From Flavihumibacter stibioxidans (GTDB lineage: Bacteria > Bacteroidota > Bacteroidia > Chitinophagales > Chitinophagaceae): 64,000 nucleotides of DNA. The DNA is taken from the NCBI RefSeq assembly GCF_014332695.1, contig NZ_MBUA01000029.1:124001-188000 (forward strand), read 5' to 3'. Within the stretch, counting starts at the first letter, position 1, and each line of letters starts with the position of its first letter. Under the pieces are notes generated by a model. That model had not been told where the DNA came from, searched no databases, and saw only the letters and a program-made list of their open reading frames with translations. A program made the position numbers and the translations under genes. This document shows, piece by piece, positions 8,580 to 16,113 of the stretch.

Positions 8580-11500
8580 ATGCAACCCCGTATTCAGGCA
8601 GCTTTTGGCGGCCTCATAACCATTTCCCTGCTTATAGGCCACTATACACCTGCTGAAGCGGCAGGGATAGATGCCGGTTATCCCTTCCACCCCGTTACCG
8701 ATACTATCCGAAAGGATACCAATCAGTATATGCGGTTCAAAAACCTGCCGCTTAAACCGGCACGAAAAATAAAACTGAATACTACCGAAGGCACCTGGAT
8801 GTCGCTGGATATCAGTCCCGATGGCAAAACCATCGTTTTCGACCTGCTGGGTGACCTCTATACCATTCCGGCAACCGGCGGAAAAGCGACGGCTGTCACA
8901 TCTGGTATGGCTTTCGACACCCATCCGAGGTATAGTCCGGATGGTAAAAAAATCCTCTTTACCTCTGACCGGAGCGGTTCGGAAAACCTATGGCTGATCG
9001 ATACTGAAAAGCAGGATACCTCGCAGCTGACAAAGGATGCCAACATGAATATTCCCAGTGCAGCCTGGACCCCCGATGGGGAATACGTAGTCTATGCGAA
9101 GGGAAAGATGAATGTACAGCTTCATATGATCCACCAGAAAGGAGGCGGAGGGGTACAACTGATTGAGGCCCCGCCAACACTAAAAACCATCGATCCCGCC
9201 GTCAGTCACGATGGCCGCTATATCTATTACTCCCAGAGGAATGGGGCATGGACCTACAATGCACCAATGCCTCAGTACCAGTTGGGCATTTACGACCGGA
9301 CTACAGCCAAAACGCGAACCCTGACCTCAAGATATGGCTCGGCTTTCACACCTGTTCTTTCAAAAGACGGCAAATGGCTTGTTTACGGAAGCCGGTTTGA
9401 AGACAAAACCGGACTGGTATTGAAAAACCTGCAGACAGGAGAAGAAAAATGGCTGGCATTCCCTGTTCAGCGCGATGAACAGGAATCCATTGCCACCATG
9501 GGCGTACTACCCGGAATGACATTTACGCCGGACAATAAAGCACTGATTGCTTCTTTCGGTGGGAAAATCAGGAGGATACCACTGGACGGAACGGCCATAA
9601 CAGACATCCCATTTTCTGTAGACACCGAAGTGGAACTCGGCGCCCAGCTTGACTTCCAGTTTCCCATAAAAGATACATCCCATGCGCTGACCACCCAGGT
9701 CAGGAACCTGGTTCCCTCCCCGGATGGTAAAAAGCTTGCCTTTACCGCCCTCAATCGGTTATACATAATGGATTACCCGAATGGCCATCCAAGGCGGGTA
9801 ACGAATCATAATTTCACGGAGGCGATGCCGGTATGGTCACCAGATGGCAACAGCCTGGTCTTTAGCACCTGGACACCCGAAGGAGGCCATCTCTTCAAAG
9901 CCGTGCTCAACGCCAAAACAGGAGTACAACAACTGACCAAAACACCGGGGCTCTACCAGTTTGCCAATTTTACACCTGCCGGCGACCGGATTATTTTCCA
10001 GCGCAGCAATGCTGAAGTGTATAAGCAATCCATCAGCCCCTTCTATAACAACGCGGAGGAAGAACTATGCTGGATCCCGGCATCGGGAGGCGAAATCACC
10101 GTGATTGACAAATGCCTGGGGCGGTATAACCCGCATTTTGTGAAGGGGGATAACCGAATTTACCTGAACCAGGGAGGACAATTATTGAGTATCCAGTGGG
10201 ATGGAAGCGATGAAAAGATTCATGCCAAAATCAGCGGTATAACCACCTACGGGATGAGCAATTTCCAGAACGGGATGCCCATGGTGGATAAATGCATCCT
10301 TTCGGAAGCGGCAGCGGAGGCTATGGAAATGCAGATGCCATCCAATGCGGCCAATATCCGAATGGCCCCCACAGGTAACCAGGCATTTGCCCAGATCAAC
10401 AACGAGCTGTACCTGGTGACGATTCCCCAGACCGGGAAAACCGTCAATATCAATGTGGCCGATGCAGCCAATGCCAGCTTCCCGGCAAGGAAACTGACCA
10501 CCCTGGGCGGCGAATTCCCGTCCTGGGAAAGTGATGGTAAAAAAGTGCACTGGACACTGGGTAACGCACATTTTATGTATGATATCGACAAAGCAATCAG
10601 CTTTGAAGACAGTGTGAAAGCGGCAAAAAAAGCGGAGGCGAAAAAGACGGCGGACTCGCTGAAAAATATGGTTGCGAAAACAGATAGCCTGGACAAAAAA
10701 CCCGCTGACAGCACAGGGGCGGATGGCAATCCGGCTAAAGCAAAAGCCGGCGGGACTGAAAAACCGAAGGAAGATGCGGTATATAAACCCCTTGAAACAG
10801 CTATCAAAATCTATTATGAACGGGATATGCCAACGGGTGCGATTGTTTTTCGAAACGCAAGGATCATTTCCATGAAGGGAGATGAGGTGATAGAAGCCGG
10901 GGACCTGTTAGTGGTAAACAACCGGATAAAAGCGGTAGGTGCGGCGGGGTCGATCGCGGTTCCGGCAGGCACCAGGGAGATAGATTGCAAAGGGAAAACC
11001 ATCCTGCCCGGATTTGTGGACACCCATTCACATATGTGGCCTAACTGGAGCATGCATAAAAACCAGGTCTGGATCTACGCGGCCAACCTGGCTTATGGGG
11101 TAACCACTACCATGGATCCCCAGACCAGTACAACCGATGTGCTGACTTATTCGGATATGGTGGATGCCGGTTCAATGATAGGTCCCAGGGTCTATTCAAC
11201 CGGACCAGGGGTCGGATTCTGGTCATATAACGTAAAAGACTCCGCGCAGGCAGAGAGCATTTTGCAACAGTACAGTAAGTATTATCATACCAAATACATC
11301 AAAATGTACCTGACGGGTAATCGCCAGCAACGCCAGTGGATCATTATGGCGGCGAAAAACCAGGGATTGCATCCTACTACGGAAGGTGGTCTTAATTATA
11401 AGTTGAACATGACCAATTTGTTGGATGGTTACCCCGGTCATGAGCATGCCATCCCGGTATACCCCCTTTTCAAAGATGTTACCGGCACCATTGCGAAAGC

Positions 11501-12092
11501 CCAGATGGCAGTAACACCCACCTTACTGGTGTCCTATGGCGGACCTTTTGCGGAGAACTATTACTTTCAGACGGAGAACCCGTATCACGAAAAGAAAATG
11601 CAGCATTTCATGCCCTATGAAGAACTGGCCGGGAAGACCCGCCGGGTTCAGGGATGGTTTATGCCGGAGGAACATGTCTTCCCGAAACATGCCAAAAACA
11701 TGAAGTCCCTGGTGGAAGGCGGTGCACTGGCAGGTATTGGCAGCCATGGTGAATTCCAGGGATTGGGCTACCATTGGGAACTCTGGGCCATGCAAAGCGG
11801 GGGCATGAAAAACCATGATGCCCTGAAAACAGCCACCATACTGGGTGCTAAGACTTTGGGGCTGGACCAGAACCTTGGAAGTATTGAGGCGGGCAAACTG
11901 GCCGACCTGGTGATCCTGGACAAAAACCCACTGGAAAACATCCGGAACTCCAACTCCGTGCAATATGTAATGAAGAACGGCCGCCTCTATGATGGCAATA
12001 CGGCAGATGAGGTTTACCCGCGCCAGCGCAAGCTGGACAGAAGGGAATTTAATTACGCAAAACCTGCAACGAATACAGGAATACCCGAATAG
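8580..12092 (+). CDS. Exported TolB-type propeller and amidohydrolase fusion
   Basis: A 1170-residue two-domain protein. A hydrophobic leader of about 27 residues ends in PAEAA and suggests export. Residues 45-680 hold PD40/TolB-like propeller blades (ISPDGKTIVF, YSPDGKKILFTSDRSG, WSPDGNSLVFSTW). A charged, Lys/Ala-rich linker (about 680-735) leads to an amidohydrolase barrel. There FVDTHSHMW near residue 815 is the metal-binding HxH, GHEHAIP and GSHGEFQG give further ligands, and LADLVILDKNPLENI closes the family fold. Homologues are annotated as imidazolonepropionase-like or peptidase-related exported enzymes. The role is probably hydrolysis of an amide or cyclic amide in the periplasm. It is a single gene, ended by the terminator at 12120. 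Confidence 0.88.
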   Translation: MQPRIQAAFGGLITISLLIGHYTPAEAAGIDAGYPFHPVTDTIRKDTNQYMRFKNLPLKPARKIKLNTTEGTWMSLDISPDGKTIVFDLLGDLYTIPATGGKATAVTSGMAFDTHPRYSPDGKKILFTSDRSGSENLWLIDTEKQDTSQLTKDANMNIPSAAWTPDGEYVVYAKGKMNVQLHMIHQKGGGGVQLIEAPPTLKTIDPAVSHDGRYIYYSQRNGAWTYNAPMPQYQLGIYDRTTAKTRTLTSRYGSAFTPVLSKDGKWLVYGSRFEDKTGLVLKNLQTGEEKWLAFPVQRDEQESIATMGVLPGMTFTPDNKALIASFGGKIRRIPLDGTAITDIPFSVDTEVELGAQLDFQFPIKDTSHALTTQVRNLVPSPDGKKLAFTALNRLYIMDYPNGHPRRVTNHNFTEAMPVWSPDGNSLVFSTWTPEGGHLFKAVLNAKTGVQQLTKTPGLYQFANFTPAGDRIIFQRSNAEVYKQSISPFYNNAEEELCWIPASGGEITVIDKCLGRYNPHFVKGDNRIYLNQGGQLLSIQWDGSDEKIHAKISGITTYGMSNFQNGMPMVDKCILSEAAAEAMEMQMPSNAANIRMAPTGNQAFAQINNELYLVTIPQTGKTVNINVADAANASFPARKLTTLGGEFPSWESDGKKVHWTLGNAHFMYDIDKAISFEDSVKAAKKAEAKKTADSLKNMVAKTDSLDKKPADSTGADGNPAKAKAGGTEKPKEDAVYKPLETAIKIYYERDMPTGAIVFRNARIISMKGDEVIEAGDLLVVNNRIKAVGAAGSIAVPAGTREIDCKGKTILPGFVDTHSHMWPNWSMHKNQVWIYAANLAYGVTTTMDPQTSTTDVLTYSDMVDAGSMIGPRVYSTGPGVGFWSYNVKDSAQAESILQQYSKYYHTKYIKMYLTGNRQQRQWIIMAAKNQGLHPTTEGGLNYKLNMTNLLDGYPGHEHAIPVYPLFKDVTGTIAKAQMAVTPTLLVSYGGPFAENYYFQTENPYHEKKMQHFMPYEELAGKTRRVQGWFMPEEHVFPKHAKNMKSLVEGGALAGIGSHGEFQGLGYHWELWAMQSGGMKNHDALKTATILGAKTLGLDQNLGSIEAGKLADLVILDKNPLENIRNSNSVQYVMKNGRLYDGNTADEVYPRQRKLDRREFNYAKPATNTGIPE

Positions 12093-12119
12093 TTTAATTG
12101 GACCTAAAGGTTTGAGGTG

Positions 12120-12148
12120 GGGCTCCGGGATTCCGGAGCCCTTTTTTT
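12120..12148 (+). terminator. Intrinsic terminator of the amidohydrolase gene
   Basis: A 9-bp perfect stem, GGGCTCCGG at 12120-12128 and CCGGAGCCC at 12133-12141, encloses the tetraloop GATT and is followed by seven T. Confidence 0.93.
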
Positions 12149-12166
12149 GGCATGTCACTGCGAATA

Positions 12167-12219
12167 TTTCACCCGTCGGGTGGTCATTGCACCCGTCGGG
12201 TGGCACCCGACGGGTGAAA
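12167..12219. repeat. CACCCG(T/A)CGGGTG palindrome cluster
   Basis: Three copies of a 13-bp near-palindrome occur at 12170-12182, 12190-12202 and 12204-12216; the last reads CACCCGACGGGTG. The outer copies make a perfect 16-bp inverted repeat (12167-12182 against 12204-12219). Related arms occur at 27058-27094 and 34397-34418. It lies right after a terminator in a 476-base gap (12093-12568). The stretch 12220-12380 of that gap shows no gene or other signal. Confidence 0.72.
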
Positions 12220-12383
12220 CGACAATTATCTTTCGCCATTTATCCGGGAAATTTGCCGTCCATCACAATGAGAAATAATTATAATAATGACGTCCGACAC
12301 CTTAAAGCCTTATCCAGACAGCATTTCATCCATCGCCCATTATCTTTTTATGAGAATTACCTTCCTTAATCCGGTACTTTATT

Positions 12384-12414
12384 TTGCATAGTACTGAAAC
12401 CTTTTCTATATTTG
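12384..12414 (+). promoter_or_regulatory. Bacteroidota-type promoter of padR-pspC
   Basis: TTG at 12384-12386 and TATATTTG at 12407-12414 with 20 bases between them fit the TTG...TAnnTTTG consensus. Transcription would start near 12420 and give a leader of about 150 nt before padR. Confidence 0.72.
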
Positions 12415-12436
12415 TGTTGTCAAAGGAATAGAACGA

Positions 12437-12549
12437 GGCTGGTGGCAAGTCCAGCGCAACGGCGGAAACGAACCTTATCCAAATTGAACCTTATCCTGAC
12501 ACGGATGAAACATTAAACCTTATCCACCGCCGCTGACAAGCCACCAGCC
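12437..12549 (+). promoter_or_regulatory. Structured 5' leader with three AACCTTATCC repeats
   Basis: GGCTGGTGGC at 12437-12446 pairs perfectly with GCCACCAGCC at 12540-12549. Inside it, CAGC (12452-12455) pairs with GCTG (12532-12535) and GGCGG (12461-12465) with CCGCC (12527-12531). The closed loop of about 60 nt holds three copies of AACCTTATCC, at 12471, 12487 and 12516. The base of the stem lies 19 nt before the padR start codon. It matches no riboswitch class I can name with confidence. Confidence 0.55.
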
Positions 12550-12568
12550 CAAAAAACCAAAAAGCGCC

Positions 12569-12937
12569 ATGAATATAGAAAACACACAAAGCCAGATGCG
12601 GAAGGGGATACTGGAATTCTGTATCCTCTCCATTATCCGCCGGGGCGAAGCCTATCCGAGTGATATCGTGGACGAAATGAGGGCGGCCAACCTGCAAATA
12701 CTGGAAGGCACCCTTTATCCACTGCTTACCCGCCTCAAGAATGCAGACATGCTCACCTACCGATGGGTAGAAAGCAATTCGGGACCTCCCAGGAAGTATT
12801 TCTCCCTCACTGAAAAAGGAGAAGCTTTCTACCAGGAACTGGAAGCCACCTGGAACGAATTGGCCAACGGGGTAAAAGCCCTCACCAGTAAATCCGAATC
12901 ACTGCCAACTGTCCCTGAAAACCCAACCTCCAACTAA
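12569..12937 (+). CDS. PadR-family transcriptional regulator
   Basis: A 122-residue winged-helix repressor. The sequence MRKGILEFCILSIIRRG at the start, YPSDIVDEM as helix 2, GTLYPLLTRLKNADMLT as the recognition helix and wing, and RKYFSLTEKGEAFY are the standard PadR landmarks. The C-terminal helix (about 85-110) would form the dimer. It is transcribed with the PspC gene that starts 28 bases after its stop, an arrangement common in Bacteroidota. It probably controls its own operon in response to an envelope or small-molecule signal (inference). The message carries a long structured leader, so control after transcription is also possible. No Shine-Dalgarno sequence stands before the ATG. Confidence 0.93.
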   Translation: MNIENTQSQMRKGILEFCILSIIRRGEAYPSDIVDEMRAANLQILEGTLYPLLTRLKNADMLTYRWVESNSGPPRKYFSLTEKGEAFYQELEATWNELANGVKALTSKSESLPTVPENPTSN

Positions 12938-12965
12938 TACTTCAACCAGCTAATACTTATCAATT

Positions 12966-15227
12966 ATGAAAAAGGTCATCAATATAAACTTCCAGGGCAG
13001 GGTGATTCCCATTGAGGAAACCGCTTTCGACCTGTTGAAGCAATATACCGAGAGCCTGCGCCGATACTTCGCCAACGAAGAAGGCCGCGATGAAATCATT
13101 AATGATATCGAAGGCCGGATCGCTGAACTGTTTTCTGACCGCCTGAAAAAAGGCGCTATCTGTATCACCGATGATGATGTGAACGCCATCATTGCCAGCA
13201 TGGGCCGTCCTGAAGATTTCGAAGCTGCCGAAGCCGAAGCTGCCTTTAATACAGGCAACGCCTCCGGTGCAGGCGCCAAAGAAAGCCAAACTGCTTTCTC
13301 AGGTTCAACGTCCTATACCGGGGCAGGCAAGGCAGCAGCCCGTGGCCGGCTTTACCGAAATGCCGATGACAAAATTATCGGCGGTGTTTGTAGTGGTATA
13401 GCCAATTACCTGGGCATTGACCCGGTAATCATGCGGATCATCTTTGTATTGCTTTTCGGAGCGCTCTTCTGGATCTATATACTGCTGTGGATCATCGTTC
13501 CATCGCAGTCGCTCAGTTCCAATGTTACCAAGCGCCTCTACCGCAATCCCGACGATAAGGTGATAGCCGGTGTGGCTGGCGGACTGGCCGTGTATTTTAA
13601 CATCGCCCCCTGGATTCCCCGACTGATCTTCGCCCTACCACTTATCCTGGGTATCCTGGGCAGCGGATTCAATGCTTTCTTCTGGGATTGGGATTTCATG
13701 ATGGGGCCCCGCATCATATCGGGCGGCCTGGGCAGTACCCTCTTTGTAGTGTACCTGGTACTATGGATCGCAGTACCATATGCATCCACAGCCGCTGAAA
13801 AACTGGAAATGAAAGGTGAAAAAATCGACCTGAATTCAATCCGCGATACCGTACAGGGCGACCTGGAACATTTTAAAAGTCGCGCTCAGAGCTGGGGTGC
13901 TGAAGTAAAGGAAACCGCACAACAATTCACCAGCCAGGGAAAACAATTCACTTCAGAGGCCGGCGAGCGTGCCCGTAGTTTTGCTTCAGAAGCAGCTCCG
14001 GTAGCCCGTCGTGCGGGATCCGGACTGGGTAATGCCATCGGTATCCTGTTCAAGGCATTCTTCCTGTTCATCGCGGCTATTATTGCTCTGTCGCTCTTTG
14101 CAGCCCTAATGGGAATCCTGTTCAGCGGCATGGCTATCTATCCCCTGAAAGAATTTTTCCTGGAAGGTTTCTGGCAGAATGCGCTGGCCTGGTCAAGTCT
14201 CTTCCTGTTCATGGGCGTTCCCGCCATTGCACTGATTACCTGGGTAGTTCGCCGCATCATGGGAGTGAAAAGCACCAACAATTACCTGGGCTACACTTTC
14301 TCCAGCCTCTGGATCATCGGATTGTTCAGCTTTATCTTCCTCGCCGGTTCCGTTGCACGCAACTTTAAAAACCGTGCAGGGGTGGAAGATCAGGTCAATC
14401 TGATCCAGCCCGCGAAAGACAAGCTCTTTATAGAATCAGTAGGCAACAATATACGTTACTATGGTGATGATTTCTTCGGAATCGAATGGGATGAGGACGC
14501 TCCTTTCTATGGTATCAGCCGCGACAGCCTGATGTTGAAAACCGTCAGGGTGAATGTGGTGAAAAGCAAGGACTCATCCTTCCATGTGTACACCATCCGT
14601 TTCAGCCGCAGCAATACCAATACAAAGGCAAAGGAGCTGGCAGAGAAAATCAGGTTCTCCATGGTTCAGAAAGACAGCATCCTGGAATTGCCGAAGGGAT
14701 TTGCCATCACGACAGATGAAAAATTCCGTAACCAGCAGGTACTGGTGGTAGTGGAAGTGCCGGTAGGCAAGAAGATAGAACTCGACCGCAGCCTGGACGA
14801 CTACGAGTGGTTTAATGTGAATACCAACCGCAGAAGAGGCTTCAATGTTAGCTGGGACAATAACTGGGATGATTCTTATCACTATGAGAGCAACGTGGAA
14901 TATATCATGACCCGCGAAGGACTTCAAAGAACCGGTGGCATGACTGAAAAAGAACTCAAAGAGGGAAAATTCAAATTCAAGATCGATGAAAAGGGTGTGA
15001 TCATTGAAGGTGAAGGCGAGCTCAAAGACAAGAACCCTGAATATGAATATAAAGGACCAGAAAATAAAAAAGACACCATCGTGGTGAAGGCCGAAACCCG
15101 GATCTCAAAATCGGAAGATGACAATGAGCCTGGTCTGATGGAAAAATTTTCTTCCCTGAACAGTATCCGCCAGGTAAGCGAGATCGATGCATCCCCTCTC
15201 CTGGTGCTGGGTACCTTGCTCAGATAA
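12966..15227 (+). CDS. Membrane protein with two PspC domains
   Basis: A 753-residue envelope-stress type protein. Residues 1-90 are a soluble helical region (RYFANEEGRDEIINDIEGRI). Two PspC units follow: RLYRNADDKIIGGVCSGIANYLG near 118 and RLYRNPDDKVIAGVAGGLAVYF near 180, each with a membrane pair ending in an LLWIIVP- or LWIAVP-like helix. A charged amphipathic stretch (about 275-345), three or four more membrane segments and a C-terminal domain of about 270 residues, rich in strands and charge, complete it. PspC proteins sense membrane damage and act on the phage-shock response in other phyla; no pspA is present here. The gene ends 60 bases before a strong terminator. Confidence 0.88.
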   Translation: MKKVININFQGRVIPIEETAFDLLKQYTESLRRYFANEEGRDEIINDIEGRIAELFSDRLKKGAICITDDDVNAIIASMGRPEDFEAAEAEAAFNTGNASGAGAKESQTAFSGSTSYTGAGKAAARGRLYRNADDKIIGGVCSGIANYLGIDPVIMRIIFVLLFGALFWIYILLWIIVPSQSLSSNVTKRLYRNPDDKVIAGVAGGLAVYFNIAPWIPRLIFALPLILGILGSGFNAFFWDWDFMMGPRIISGGLGSTLFVVYLVLWIAVPYASTAAEKLEMKGEKIDLNSIRDTVQGDLEHFKSRAQSWGAEVKETAQQFTSQGKQFTSEAGERARSFASEAAPVARRAGSGLGNAIGILFKAFFLFIAAIIALSLFAALMGILFSGMAIYPLKEFFLEGFWQNALAWSSLFLFMGVPAIALITWVVRRIMGVKSTNNYLGYTFSSLWIIGLFSFIFLAGSVARNFKNRAGVEDQVNLIQPAKDKLFIESVGNNIRYYGDDFFGIEWDEDAPFYGISRDSLMLKTVRVNVVKSKDSSFHVYTIRFSRSNTNTKAKELAEKIRFSMVQKDSILELPKGFAITTDEKFRNQQVLVVVEVPVGKKIELDRSLDDYEWFNVNTNRRRGFNVSWDNNWDDSYHYESNVEYIMTREGLQRTGGMTEKELKEGKFKFKIDEKGVIIEGEGELKDKNPEYEYKGPENKKDTIVVKAETRISKSEDDNEPGLMEKFSSLNSIRQVSEIDASPLLVLGTLLR

Positions 15228-15288
15228 GCTGCTGATCAACCCTGCCGCCGCCTCCTGTCGGAGGGAAGGCGGGGTTGAAGTTGGAACA

Positions 15289-15318
15289 ATCCCCGGACGT
15301 CTGCCCGGGGATTTTTTT
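15289..15318 (+). terminator. Intrinsic terminator of padR-pspC
   Basis: An 8-bp stem, ATCCCCGG at 15289-15296 and CCGGGGAT at 15305-15312, is followed by a T-run to 15318. A second GC-rich partial hairpin lies just before it (15241-15273). Confidence 0.92.
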
Positions 15319-15438
15319 ATTGTAAGATTACCCGGGAAGCAGAACTGATTTTCCGGCAAGTGAAGACTCAATCAAGAGGAAGTCTGAAATTGCTTTAAAT
15401 TGATACAGCGTAACACAACAAGCCGCAACTTCCTTTGA

Positions 15439-16113
15439 ATGAATACAAATTCAGCCATGCAGAAAATAGCCATGATTGATGATCATAACCTGCTGCGAAG
15501 TGGGTTGGCAAATATCATCAATGAGTTTAATGGTTTCGAAGTGACCCTCCAGGCTGTCAACGGCCGCGATTTCATTGAAAAAATGCAAACCCATGAGCCA
15601 CCCGACATTGTGCTGCTGGATATAAATATGACGGTGATGAATGGTTACGAAACAGCCGCCTGGATCAGGGAAAACCTACCGCAGGTAAAAATTCTGGTCC
15701 TCAGCATGCTTGACACGGATTATGCCTTCATCCGCATGCTGAAACTTGGTGCCAGGGGCTTCATGATCAAGGACAGTCATCCGGACCAGTTTTACAGGGC
15801 ACTGGTGGAAATCCGTGATAATGGCATTTACATGAACGAGATTCTGTCGCCTAAAATGGCCCACCGCCTGAACAAGGACTATTCGCAGACCATTGATGCC
15901 GCGCCAAATCTGATTCCCCGCCTGTCAGATAAAGAAATCGAATTCCTGAAACTGGTATGCTCCGAAATGACATACCGGGAGATTGCCATGGAAATGGGTA
16001 TCAGTCATCGAACTGCAGACGGTTACCGCGACACCCTGTTCAACAAACTTGGGGTATGCACCCGGGTTGGGCTTGTCCTTTACTCCATTAAGAATGGAAT
16101 TGTAATGGTGTGA
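15439..16113 (+). CDS. NarL/FixJ-type response regulator (orphan)
   Basis: A 224-residue two-component regulator. The receiver has the acidic pair in MIDDHNLLR, the phosphoacceptor Asp61 in VLLDINM and the Lys of MIKDSHP. Residues 157-224 form a LuxR-type helix-turn-helix: LSDKEIEFLKLVCSEMTYREIA and TADGYRDTLFNKLGV. It would bind DNA as a dimer after phosphorylation. No histidine kinase lies nearby, so its kinase is elsewhere. The start at 15439 is used; an ATG at 15457 (MQKIAMIDDH) is equally near the fold and neither has a ribosome-binding site. Its last 26 bases overlap the opposite-strand gene at 16088. Confidence 0.92.
   Translation: MNTNSAMQKIAMIDDHNLLRSGLANIINEFNGFEVTLQAVNGRDFIEKMQTHEPPDIVLLDINMTVMNGYETAAWIRENLPQVKILVLSMLDTDYAFIRMLKLGARGFMIKDSHPDQFYRALVEIRDNGIYMNEILSPKMAHRLNKDYSQTIDAAPNLIPRLSDKEIEFLKLVCSEMTYREIAMEMGISHRTADGYRDTLFNKLGVCTRVGLVLYSIKNGIVMV

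Noticed and set aside
12437-12480. GGTGGCAAGTCCAGCGC resembling part of a cobalamin riboswitch
   Set aside because: Only a fragment is similar; the remaining conserved boxes are absent and the neighbouring genes have no link to B12.
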